NCBI GenBank assembly: GCA_005110385.1
Contig: DUDT01000024.1
Coordinates: 1 to 43,288, forward strand
Length of the DNA stretch: 43,288 nt
DNA from: Candidatus Melainabacteria bacterium
GTDB lineage: Bacteria > Cyanobacteriota > Vampirovibrionia > LMEP-6097
Reading direction: 5' to 3'
The notes under the pieces were generated by a model. The model made no database searches. It was not told where the DNA came from and worked only from the letters and a program-made list of their open reading frames with translations. Both the position numbers and the translations under genes were made by a program. How positions within the stretch are numbered: position 1 is the stretch's first letter; each line of letters begins with the position of its first letter. Positions 25,578 through 34,137 of the stretch are shown here, piece by piece.

Positions 25578-27437
25578 CTAACTTATGATGTTTTGAGCCA
25601 TTTCTTCTTCTGGTAAAAATGGACTCATATTTTCTAAAGAGGGGGCTAGCATAGAACCGTCTGCTAATCTTTTAGACATGAGTTTAGGTGAAAACTCTTG
25701 AGATGGATCACACATTACTTCAAAAAGTACAGGTTGGTCAGAATTTAGGAGTTGTTGTGCTTCCTCAGTTCTCCAGTCTTGAATTGAAGTCACTTTATAG
25801 CATGTCAATTTAAAGGCAGTCCCGAGTGCAATAAAATCTGGCATACTGACACCATCGTTGGGGCATGTTCCAAAGACATTATCGGGAAAATAATTACGTT
25901 GGGTTTGTTTAATGCTTAGATAACCAAAATTATTCAAAACAACAATCTTTATAGGCAACTTATAGCCTACAATGGTCTGCAATTCTTGAATATTCATCAT
26001 GATACTGCCATCACCGGTGAGGCAAATTATCTTCTGCCTATTTAAAGCTATTGAAGCCCCAATAGCGGCTGGCAAGTCATAGCCCATACTAGCACTGCCA
26101 GAATTTGAATAAAGTCTTTGACCATCTTTGATTTTAACGGTTTGAAAACTAATAATTGCAGCAGATGCATTCCCTGTAACCACAACATCTTCTGGTTGGA
26201 GACTATTTAATAATTCTGATATGAAAAAATAAGGATTAATTAGTCCTTGCGGGCTATTTTGGTATTCAGGGATAACCGTTGGATATTTTTGAACTCTTTC
26301 TTTGCACCATTGGAGGTAGCTTGAATGTTCTTCTTGAATTTCCCAATCAGCTACATTTTCCAAAAAACAAGGCATAAATTCTTTTAAATCAGCTTGTATT
26401 TTCGTATCAATTGTTAAAGTTGGTTTGTTAAGTTCCGCAAGGTCTACATCAATCATGATCTTGTATGCTTTGCTTGCAAAATTTTCCCAATTGTAACTAA
26501 TCTGTCTAATATTAAGCCGAGACCCCAGAATTAATAGAAGATCTGAATTTTGAACAGTGAAATTTCCAGCTCGATCACCTACAGTACTAGGTTTACCAGC
26601 ATAACAAGGATTGTCGAAAGGTAATATGTCGTGGGCGTTCCAGCCAGTTACTACAGGTATGCTAAGTTTAGAAATTAATTTAAGAAACGTATTATGTTGT
26701 CCAGATAACCTTATGCCATTGCCAGCAAAGATGACAGGCCGCTTGGCTTGTTTTAATTTGTTTAATATTTCTACTATTTCTTGATCAAAGGAATGTGACT
26801 TTAATTCTTGTAATTCTTGTTTTGTATTTTCATGAATACTAGGATTGTCGATTAATAAAGAAATATCACCATCCCATCTTTCCAGTAGAGAAGTGTCTAT
26901 TTTTATGCTCTGTACATCATTCGGAATATCAATCCATACAGGACCAGGTCTGCCAAATGTTGCTAAAAAGAAAGCAAAATCCATAATTTTGCCGATCGCT
27001 AGCGGATCTTGAACTGTTTCTGCATACTTTACGATAGGATGTGCAATTGAAGTGATGTCGACTTCTTGATCTCCTAACTGTCTTGCTTTAAGACTGTCAT
27101 AGTTCCATGAAAGTGTTGTCCGTTTGACTTGTCCTGAAATAACTACCATTCCGAGTGAATCCACGTAAGCGCCATGAACACCATTAAGTGCATTAATCGC
27201 CCCTGGTCCAGTAGTGACATTTACTACTGCAATAGAGTTACTAGCTCTGAAGTAGCTTTCTGCAGCCATGGCTGCTGCTTGTTCATGATGAAAACAGATC
27301 GGCGTTAGATTTTTGTTCCTAGCAAAGGCATCGTTTAGATGCATTGCTCCTCCACCGGTGACCAGAAAAACATGTCTAACACCATATTCAGCACAACGTC
27401 GTGCTACATAATCTGCTAATCGTATTTGATCAGTCAT
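25578..27437 (-). CDS. thiamine-diphosphate enzyme of the acetolactate synthase/YerE type
   Basis: Three-domain TPP enzyme of 619 aa. Seen: catalytic Glu 52 in FHHEQAAAMAAE, TTGPGAINALNGVHGAY, the central domain RPVIFAGNGIRLSG, and the cofactor motif GDGS (475-478) to NN (502-503). In yersiniose synthesis a related enzyme, YerE, adds a two-carbon unit from pyruvate to C-4 of a CDP-4-keto-3,6-dideoxyhexose. The rfbF/G/H genes here would make such a substrate, so a similar role is inferred. It is not expected to be the valine/isoleucine enzyme because no ilvN/ilvC is nearby. The start overlaps the neuB-like gene by 4 nt (ATGA), showing tight coupling. Confidence 0.87.
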   Translation of the reverse strand: MTDQIRLADYVARRCAEYGVRHVFLVTGGGAMHLNDAFARNKNLTPICFHHEQAAAMAAESYFRASNSIAVVNVTTGPGAINALNGVHGAYVDSLGMVVISGQVKRTTLSWNYDSLKARQLGDQEVDITSIAHPIVKYAETVQDPLAIGKIMDFAFFLATFGRPGPVWIDIPNDVQSIKIDTSLLERWDGDISLLIDNPSIHENTKQELQELKSHSFDQEIVEILNKLKQAKRPVIFAGNGIRLSGQHNTFLKLISKLSIPVVTGWNAHDILPFDNPCYAGKPSTVGDRAGNFTVQNSDLLLILGSRLNIRQISYNWENFASKAYKIMIDVDLAELNKPTLTIDTKIQADLKEFMPCFLENVADWEIQEEHSSYLQWCKERVQKYPTVIPEYQNSPQGLINPYFFISELLNSLQPEDVVVTGNASAAIISFQTVKIKDGQRLYSNSGSASMGYDLPAAIGASIALNRQKIICLTGDGSIMMNIQELQTIVGYKLPIKIVVLNNFGYLSIKQTQRNYFPDNVFGTCPNDGVSMPDFIALGTAFKLTCYKVTSIQDWRTEEAQQLLNSDQPVLFEVMCDPSQEFSPKLMSKRLADGSMLAPSLENMSPFLPEEEMAQNIIS

Positions 27438-28543
27438 AGTCCTCGATTGAGAATCAAGAGTTTCATATCAGGGTTTACTATGCTATTACCACTTATATGC
27501 TCCACCGTCAGTGGTTCGTTCGCTTTAAGAGGCTTAACTATTAACTCTTGATTCATAACCTCTCTACAGCTTAACTGTCCTTTATGTAGGGGGATCGATA
27601 GATAGAAGTAATCAAAAAAATTATCCCGGGTAATAGTTAATCCAGCAGGTGTTTCACGTTTTGCGAAAGCACCACGCACTAAAGCATCTAAATACTCTTC
27701 TTCTTTTTTATCAATTGGACGACGAGCAGTAGAAACACCTCCGCACATCTCTCTAGCCTTAATAAAAGCCTTGAACCAAGTGTCACATTGTTCAGGTAAA
27801 GAACAATATGGAGAGACTGGTACGTTTTGGTAATCAATATCAATATGTCTTTCCCACGTTCTTACTCCTTTACCATAACTGATCAGCATGCTTGAGAACC
27901 AATCATGATATTCATGGGTGCTGAAACCAATAATATGGTTTGGGTATTTATTTTTTAGATAGTCAATCTGGTCAAGTACAAGCAAATTATCTTCACAAGG
28001 ATACAAAGACACACAGTGATTAATGGCAAGAGGTATTTTAAACTTTTCAAAATAATTGACTAAAGTGTCAATATCTTGCTCCGAAGCACCACCGGTGCTA
28101 GCAATAACAGGACGCCTAGTTCTTGCTATTTTTTCAATTAAAACCCAGTCGTTAATATCTGAACTTGCTATTTTAATAATGGGTAAATCGAATTCCATGC
28201 ATAAATCTACACTAGCTTCATCAAAAGGAGTTGCCATTGGAATGCAGCCCAGATTACGGATTTCTTCAATCAGGCGCATAAATTCCATTTTTGTTAATTT
28301 AGTAGTTTCTGTTTTTTTTATATATCTAATTGAGGAATTACCCTTGAAGTCAGGGTGGATAAAATGTTCAATATCACGGAATTGCAGCTTAATTGCAGCT
28401 TTGACATTGTTTGCATTAGCAACTGCGGCATGATCTCTAATGATTTTAAGACCTCTCTCTAAGCTTCCTAGATGATTATTGGCTAATTCAAGAACAAACA
28501 AGTTTTCAAATAAATTTTTATCTAGTTGTGATAATGTATCCAT
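27434..28543 (-). CDS. NeuB-type nonulosonate synthase family protein with SAF domain
   Basis: Family enzymes condense phosphoenolpyruvate with a hexosamine-type sugar to give sialic, legionaminic or pseudaminic acid. Seen: LELANNHLGSLERG, KLQFRD, PMATPFDEASVDLCMEF, IKIASSDINDW, RPVIASTGGAS, NHCVSLYPCEDN and GFSTHEYH. The C-terminal SAF/antifreeze-like domain covers about 315-369 (HKGQLSCREVMNQ onward). No NeuA, NeuC or Pse/Leg partner is in the window, so the acceptor sugar cannot be named. It is coupled by a 4-nt overlap to the TPP enzyme. GAGGG about 9 nt before the ATG is the ribosome-binding site. Confidence 0.88.
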   Translation of the reverse strand: MDTLSQLDKNLFENLFVLELANNHLGSLERGLKIIRDHAAVANANNVKAAIKLQFRDIEHFIHPDFKGNSSIRYIKKTETTKLTKMEFMRLIEEIRNLGCIPMATPFDEASVDLCMEFDLPIIKIASSDINDWVLIEKIARTRRPVIASTGGASEQDIDTLVNYFEKFKIPLAINHCVSLYPCEDNLLVLDQIDYLKNKYPNHIIGFSTHEYHDWFSSMLISYGKGVRTWERHIDIDYQNVPVSPYCSLPEQCDTWFKAFIKAREMCGGVSTARRPIDKKEEEYLDALVRGAFAKRETPAGLTITRDNFFDYFYLSIPLHKGQLSCREVMNQELIVKPLKANEPLTVEHISGNSIVNPDMKLLILNRGL

Positions 28544-28720
28544 TTTTCAATTCCCTCGGCAGAGCTTTTTTCCATTAGTTCCCAGTAATACAATAGAAAT
28601 AATACACTAGATCACCCATTTTTATAGCCTCAATTCTGTTATTTGCTTATGATGGGTCTGTTTGCTTGAGCTTCTTGAAACGTTTTAATGATTTTTGACC
28701 TGAAGGGTTGGAATGTGATT

Positions 28721-28726
28721 TAAAAT
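28721..28726 (+). promoter_or_regulatory. -10 element of the methyltransferase-rfbG-rfbH operon (leaderless-type)
   Basis: TAAAAT ending 6 nt before the ATG at 28733. TTGACC (28695-28700) is upstream but at a long 20-nt spacing. Confidence 0.45.
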
Positions 28727-28732
28727 GGATTT

Positions 28733-29917
28733 ATGAGAGATTGTCCCCTTTGTGACTCACAAAAACGAGAGCTAATTAACACACAAAAAATATTTAAACT
28801 ACCACCGATTAGTCTTTCTGACCAAATTCAGATTTATGAATGCCAATCTTGTCATTTTATTTTTTCAGATACCTTGGTTGAGCAAAGCAGTTATGACAAT
28901 TATTATCAAAGTAGTACGAAGTATCTTTTTAAAAATGATTTTTCAGAACTTGAGATTAAGCGAGCAAACCAACTTGTAGATTTGATTGATAAATATTTTA
29001 GTTTAGAAACTAGAATTGTAGAGATAGGTTCAGGTAGTGCTTGTTTGATGTTTTGCTTAGCAGCAAGAGGTTATAAAAATCTTATGGCTGTTGATCCTAG
29101 TTATGATTCCTCGGATATTGATAAATTACCTTTTAAAGCACTGCTTGGATTAATTGGTAATTTGCCAAAAGCTGTTGCTGATGCGGAATTGGTAATTTAT
29201 GTACATGTTTTAGAGCATTTGTTTGATCTTAAACAGTTCATGGATGAGTTGAAACAAACTTTTTCCTCCAATATTTCAGTATACATAGAGGTACCTGATG
29301 CTGCTAGATATTGTGACTACATTGAATCACCGTTTCAGGATTTCAATTTCGAGCACATTAATCATTTCTCGCCAGAGGCTTTACAATTTTTCTTTGAACG
29401 AAATGGCTTTAAGAATTTCGAAACCAGTCAAGGTAGTATTGAACCTGTAAGGCATAAATTTGTACCAGTTATATCTGCTTTTTTTCAAAGATCTACTAAT
29501 AAAGATTTTTTAGAAATTGCTGGAAATTTACCCTATCCAGTCGCTTACAAAAAAGAAATCAATCTTTATGCGCAGCGGTCTTTAGAATATTTTATGAGAA
29601 TAAAATCTTTGATAAAGAAAGAGTTGTTAAACGTAGATCAGGTCATAGTCTGGGGTCTTGGGCAGCTTTGCTTGAAGTTGCTTGCGGAAGATATTATTCC
29701 TCAGGAGAAGATTTTTGGTATCACTGATTCTACTTTTAACGCTTCAGTTGTGAGCCTTTCAAATAAAAATATAAATTTATTAAAACCGTGTGATTTAATA
29801 AACTATGATTATCCTATCCTAATTGCAACCACGATTTCTCAAGTCCCAATCTTAAAATGCATTGGCGATTTGTCTTTGAAAAATAAAGTTATTACGTTAC
29901 CAAATTATCTAAACTAA
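28733..29917 (+). CDS. sugar C-methyltransferase (Methyltransf_13/14 architecture), copy 2
   Basis: Paralogue of 24390-25544 with the same three-part layout: zinc site C4, C7, C37, C40 (CPLC ... CQSC), SAM motif I IVEIGSGSA (95-103), HVLEHLFDL, then VEVPDAARY with FEHINHF. The C-terminal domain begins VIVWGLG but has diverged. The two genes transcribe away from each other, each with a different set of sugar genes. Substrate specificity probably differs between copies. It heads an operon with rfbG (3-nt gap) and rfbH. Confidence 0.84.
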   Translation: MRDCPLCDSQKRELINTQKIFKLPPISLSDQIQIYECQSCHFIFSDTLVEQSSYDNYYQSSTKYLFKNDFSELEIKRANQLVDLIDKYFSLETRIVEIGSGSACLMFCLAARGYKNLMAVDPSYDSSDIDKLPFKALLGLIGNLPKAVADAELVIYVHVLEHLFDLKQFMDELKQTFSSNISVYIEVPDAARYCDYIESPFQDFNFEHINHFSPEALQFFFERNGFKNFETSQGSIEPVRHKFVPVISAFFQRSTNKDFLEIAGNLPYPVAYKKEINLYAQRSLEYFMRIKSLIKKELLNVDQVIVWGLGQLCLKLLAEDIIPQEKIFGITDSTFNASVVSLSNKNINLLKPCDLINYDYPILIATTISQVPILKCIGDLSLKNKVITLPNYLN

Positions 29918-29920
29918 TTT

Positions 29921-31066
29921 ATGATAGCTATTTTAAAAAATTTTTTTCATAATAAAAAGATACTCATCACAGGTCACACTGGTTTTAAAGGAGCTTGGCT
30001 GTATATTATGCTGGAATCCTTTGGAGCAGAGGTCTACGGCTTTGCACTCGCCCCGAAGTCTACAGAAGATCTTGCGAGCCTATTGGGGATAGATAAGACC
30101 GAGAAAAGTTTTATTGGCGATATTTGTGATTATGTGGCTTTAGAAAATCTGATTCTGAATATAAAACCAGAAATAATTTTTCACCTAGCTGCTCAGTCAC
30201 TGGTTCTGACATCATATGCACAGCCAGCAGAAACTTTTAAAACTAATGTTTTTGGTACTTTAAATCTTTTGGAGATACTGAGGAAAAACAATTTAGATCC
30301 AGTGGTCGTAAATGTCACTACTGATAAGTGTTATGCTAATTTCGATTCTGGAGTCCCTTTTCAAGAAGGAGATTCACTTGGCGGAAATGATCCATATAGT
30401 GCTAGTAAGGCGATGGTGGAGATACTTAGTAATTCTTATTATCAGAGCTTTTTTAAATCTAAGGAAATATCTGAAAAGAATTATGACAAAAACGCAGAAG
30501 TTAAAGTTCGGCAACAGTGCCATCCTAGGCTAGCTACAGTACGTGCTGGTAATGTAATTGGTGGAGGAGACTGGAATGATAATCGTTTGGTGCCAGACTT
30601 TGTTAGATTTTTATCATGTAATGAAGATATAGTGCTTCGTAACCCAGCCTCTACTAGACCTTGGCAGTTTGTTTTAGAACCATTATATGCTTATTGCTTA
30701 CTTGCTTATAAGCTTTCATTAGAAGAGGGTTATAAGTATTGCTCTGCTTGGAATATCGGTCCAGATCAGGATAGCTGTGTTTCGGTTTTAGAACTTACTA
30801 GTATTTTCCTTAACAAGTGGGGTTCAGGGGATTATAGGCTAGATGATAATTCTTCTAAGGCTAAAGAAGCTAAGCTTTTAATGTTAGACGCATCTAAAGC
30901 GAAGCGTGAGCTGGCTTGGAGACCAGTGCTTAGCGTAGAGCAGGCTATTTCTATGACAGCTCTTTGGTATAAGGCTTTCTTGGAGAATAAATCTGAAATA
31001 AAAGATTTTACATATAGTCAGATAAAAGATTTCTTGGCATTATATGATAATCACGGGTGTGTTTAA
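29921..31066 (+). CDS. rfbG: CDP-glucose 4,6-dehydratase
   Basis: Converts CDP-glucose to CDP-4-keto-6-deoxyglucose. Extended SDR: the ITGHTGFKGAW nucleotide loop (16-26) is the RfbG-specific form. HLAAQSLVLTSY, the TTDKCY catalytic Thr region, NDPYSASK with Tyr-x3-Lys, and VRAGNVIGGGDWNDNRLVPD follow, all diagnostic. Length of 381 aa is slightly above the usual 360. The stop codon shares its last A with the ATG of rfbH. Confidence 0.96.
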   Translation: MIAILKNFFHNKKILITGHTGFKGAWLYIMLESFGAEVYGFALAPKSTEDLASLLGIDKTEKSFIGDICDYVALENLILNIKPEIIFHLAAQSLVLTSYAQPAETFKTNVFGTLNLLEILRKNNLDPVVVNVTTDKCYANFDSGVPFQEGDSLGGNDPYSASKAMVEILSNSYYQSFFKSKEISEKNYDKNAEVKVRQQCHPRLATVRAGNVIGGGDWNDNRLVPDFVRFLSCNEDIVLRNPASTRPWQFVLEPLYAYCLLAYKLSLEEGYKYCSAWNIGPDQDSCVSVLELTSIFLNKWGSGDYRLDDNSSKAKEAKLLMLDASKAKRELAWRPVLSVEQAISMTALWYKAFLENKSEIKDFTYSQIKDFLALYDNHGCV

Positions 31067-32433
31067 TGAATTTATTAAAAAATATTTTAAGAAGCTTGAT
31101 TAAATCTTTATCTAAGCTGTTTTTCTTTCTGGATAAATGGTCTAAACCGATTTCTACTTATAGACCTGTCTCTGGCAAGGTTTTAGGAGCTGAGGAATTA
31201 GTAAATATGGTGGATGCTTCATTGGATATGTGGCTCACTACTGGAAGGTTTAATCGAGACTTTGAAAAAGCCTTAAGAGATTTTTTAGGACTTAAATATG
31301 CACTTACGGTAAACTCTGGCTCTTCTGCTAATTTACTTGCTCTTTCAGCTCTCTGTTCACCTAAGCTTGGAGAGAGGGCTTTAAAGAGAGGAGATGAGGT
31401 TATCTGTGTGGCTGCTGGTTTCCCGACTACGGTAAATCCTATAATTCAGAATTCTCTCAGACCCGTATTTTTAGATATAGAGTTAGGGTCATATAATATT
31501 GATGTAACTCAGTTAGAAAGAGCTTTAAGCCCTAATACTAAAGCTATATTTATTGCTCATACTTTAGGGAATGTTTTTGATTTGAATGCTATAAGAGCTT
31601 TTTGTGATGAGCATAGACTCTGGCTTATAGAAGATAACTGTGATGCTTTAGGTTCTAGATATGATGGTAAATTAACAGGTACCTTTGGTGATATCTGTAC
31701 TTTAAGCTTCTATCCTGCACATCACATCACTACTGGTGAGGGTGGTGCTGTGCTTACTCGCGATCCCGAATTATATAAAATACTTCTATCTATTCGTGAT
31801 TGGGGTAGAGATTGTTGGTGTCCATCTGGAAAGGATAATACTTGTGGAAAGCGTTTTAGCTATGAATTAGGTAAGCTGAATGCTGGTTATGATCATAAAT
31901 ATATTTACTCACATATTGGCTATAACTTGAAAATGACTGATTGGCAGGCTGCGTGTGGTGTGGCTCAGATGAAGCAAGTCGAAAGCTTTATTCAGAGAAG
32001 AAAGTATAATTTTAAATACCTCTATGAAAGATTAAAAGACTATTCTGAATATTTAATTCTGCCAGAACATTCTAAATTAGCTGAACCTTCATGGTTCGGT
32101 TTCCCTCTTTCAGTGAGAGAAGATAAAGGTGTTAAAAAAGTAGATTTAGTAAATTATTTAGAAGAGAATGGAATCGGTACTAGACAGCTTTTCGCTGGTA
32201 ATATTTTAAGACAGCCAGCTTATCTAGATTATGATTTTGAGTTTAGGGTTTTAGATTCGGATTTACTAAGAAGCTCACAGATTGATGATTTCGTTTATGA
32301 GCTGCTGCCGAATACAGATTATTCGATGAGAAATACGTTCTGGATTGGTGTTTGGCCTGGGCTTAGGGAAGAGGATTTAGATTATTTTATTGCAGTATTT
32401 AAATCATACTTCGCAAAATTCACTCCACATTGA
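31066..32433 (+). CDS. rfbH: CDP-4-keto-6-deoxyglucose 3-dehydrase (E1)
   Basis: PLP- and [2Fe-2S]-dependent enzyme that starts C-3 deoxygenation, giving CDP-3,6-dideoxy-4-ketohexose together with a reductase (E3/RfbI). It has the aminotransferase-like fold, but the PLP lysine is replaced by His in SFYPAHHITTGEGG, the signature of E1. A C-x-C-x7-C cluster (DCWCPSGKDNTCG) gives ligands for the iron-sulfur centre. ATG 31066 overlaps the rfbG stop as TAATG; a GTG nine bases earlier is less likely. No E3 reductase gene lies in the window. The 3' end overlaps the convergent gene by 30 bp. Confidence 0.96.
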   Translation: MNLLKNILRSLIKSLSKLFFFLDKWSKPISTYRPVSGKVLGAEELVNMVDASLDMWLTTGRFNRDFEKALRDFLGLKYALTVNSGSSANLLALSALCSPKLGERALKRGDEVICVAAGFPTTVNPIIQNSLRPVFLDIELGSYNIDVTQLERALSPNTKAIFIAHTLGNVFDLNAIRAFCDEHRLWLIEDNCDALGSRYDGKLTGTFGDICTLSFYPAHHITTGEGGAVLTRDPELYKILLSIRDWGRDCWCPSGKDNTCGKRFSYELGKLNAGYDHKYIYSHIGYNLKMTDWQAACGVAQMKQVESFIQRRKYNFKYLYERLKDYSEYLILPEHSKLAEPSWFGFPLSVREDKGVKKVDLVNYLEENGIGTRQLFAGNILRQPAYLDYDFEFRVLDSDLLRSSQIDDFVYELLPNTDYSMRNTFWIGVWPGLREEDLDYFIAVFKSYFAKFTPH

Positions 32434-34134
32434 TTTCATGGCTTCAGTGAAGTCTTTTGCAAAGTCATTAACATTTACTATGGCTGAGTTGAACAAGCTT
32501 TCTCTTAATTGATTTCTGTAATAATCTATCAGGTCTGGAGAAAGACTGAATTCAACAGCTTTCTTGATATAGTCATTATGATTTTCAGCGATCAACTCGT
32601 CATGTCCTAGTGTATCCATGATTTCAGCTGACATGCGATGCAAGATTCTTTCTCCTCGGAGGCCAATTACGGGAACTCCCATGAATGCACTGTCAATGCA
32701 AGTTGTACTAGCACCTAGAGGAAATGAATCTAAATAAACGTCAATATTATTATAATAATTAAGGTATTCATGACGATTTTTATTTGTTGCCCCTTCTAAG
32801 ATTAGTTGCTTATCATCTATACCTTTGTGAGAAAAATAGTTTCTGATGTATTTATGTGTGTCATCTTCTTGCAGTGCATGATTGCATAAATATAATCTGG
32901 AATTGGGGACTGCTTTTAAAATTTTTATCCAAATGTCAAAACAATTTGTGTTGAGCTTAATCATGTTATTTAAACAACCAAACGTTAAGAAACCATTTTT
33001 CTTATAAGGTACTAATGCCTTCTCTTGACTGAGGTTGAAAGCTTCTACAATATTAAAGCTAGAGCCATATTTAGGTAAACGATAAATTTTTTCCAAATAA
33101 GTATCATCCTGTTTAGGCACGTGTTTGACATCGCTAATACAGTAATTAATTGATTTTAGACCAATAGGGCTAGGGTTTCCTAGCCAGCATGCTTGTGCTG
33201 GAGCTGGTCTTAGGGCTATTACTCCAAGCCGATTTAAAGTACTATGTCCAGATAAATCAATAAGAATATTTATTTGATCTTGATGAATTAATTTTGCAGC
33301 CTCTATATCATTTAGATTTTGAATATCGCGCCAATGGTTTGTTCGCTTTGACCAGATCTCTGTGACAGGGTCTTTTTCATTATTACAATAACAAAATATA
33401 TCAAGTCCATTTTCTTGTAATTTAGGTATTAAATTGCCTATCCATAGAGAGATGACATGACTTTTAAAATCTCCCGAAATAAAACCTATTCTCAGTTTTT
33501 TTTCTTGTAAATTTAAAAGTGGAAATTCTGTATATTCTTTTCCTTGATACTCTGGAAAAGCTTTTTCTCCGTATATTTGGGCAAAGTGCTTTACTTCTGC
33601 ATTACTGCTGTCATGAGTATAATGAAGATAGGAAACCATACAGCTAAGAAGACCTTTGTTGTGGGGATCAATTTCCAGTGCTTTAAGAATATGATTGTGA
33701 GCTAATCTTGCTTTGCCCATCGTAAATAGTGTCTCTGCAAGTATTGTATGAGTTCTTAGTGCTTGACTTGTGTATTTCAAGAGTTGATAACCATATTTGA
33801 GGATATTAAAATATTCTTTTCTTTGATAAGCATCATCAAATGATGCTAATAAAGCTTTGGTTAACTTGTTTTCATGGATAGCATTTTCTGTTTTTTTGTA
33901 AAAGCTTAAATAGCTTTGATTATCTGGATCTTCGAGTAATAGCTCTTGGCTTAAGTTTGCTGCTGCATCAAGGTTGCCATTTAGAAAAGCTGTCTGCGCA
34001 AGTAGGTAAACTGCTTCAGGGCAGTAATTTTTTTCTTCTAGTAATTCATAAAGAGAGTTAATCGCGGAATCATATCTTTGTGATTCTAGATCAGCTTTAA
34101 TTTTTATTAATTTTAGTTCCCTTTGTTCAAGCAT
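32404..34134 (-). CDS. TPR-fused SPINDLY/OGT-type (GT41) glycosyltransferase, copy 2
   Basis: A 576-aa member, the shortest of the four and the most divergent. TPR-like helices occupy about 15-165 (LAHNHILKALEIDPHNKGLL). The GT41 domain follows: IGFISGDFKSHVISLWIGNL (His 226), LIDLSGHSTLNRLGV, CWLGNPSPIGL, FGCLNNMIKLN with the catalytic-type Lys, and GASTTCIDSAFMGVPVI, where the usual GGTTTHETL has changed. The altered donor-site loop suggests a different donor or acceptor from copies 3 and 4. It ends inside the 3' end of rfbH, so the last 30 bp are coding on both strands. Confidence 0.88.
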   Translation of the reverse strand: MLEQRELKLIKIKADLESQRYDSAINSLYELLEEKNYCPEAVYLLAQTAFLNGNLDAAANLSQELLLEDPDNQSYLSFYKKTENAIHENKLTKALLASFDDAYQRKEYFNILKYGYQLLKYTSQALRTHTILAETLFTMGKARLAHNHILKALEIDPHNKGLLSCMVSYLHYTHDSSNAEVKHFAQIYGEKAFPEYQGKEYTEFPLLNLQEKKLRIGFISGDFKSHVISLWIGNLIPKLQENGLDIFCYCNNEKDPVTEIWSKRTNHWRDIQNLNDIEAAKLIHQDQINILIDLSGHSTLNRLGVIALRPAPAQACWLGNPSPIGLKSINYCISDVKHVPKQDDTYLEKIYRLPKYGSSFNIVEAFNLSQEKALVPYKKNGFLTFGCLNNMIKLNTNCFDIWIKILKAVPNSRLYLCNHALQEDDTHKYIRNYFSHKGIDDKQLILEGATNKNRHEYLNYYNNIDVYLDSFPLGASTTCIDSAFMGVPVIGLRGERILHRMSAEIMDTLGHDELIAENHNDYIKKAVEFSLSPDLIDYYRNQLRESLFNSAIVNVNDFAKDFTEAMKSMWSEFCEV

Positions 34135-34137
34135 TGA

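Noticed and set aside
25578-27437. Valine/isoleucine acetolactate synthase (ilvB)
   Set aside because: No small subunit or ilv genes nearby; it is coupled to a NeuB-type gene inside a CDP-sugar cluster.
27434-28543. Naming this gene neuB for sialic acid synthesis
   Set aside because: Family motifs are clear, but no NeuA, NeuC, Leg or Pse partner is present, so the substrate cannot be stated.
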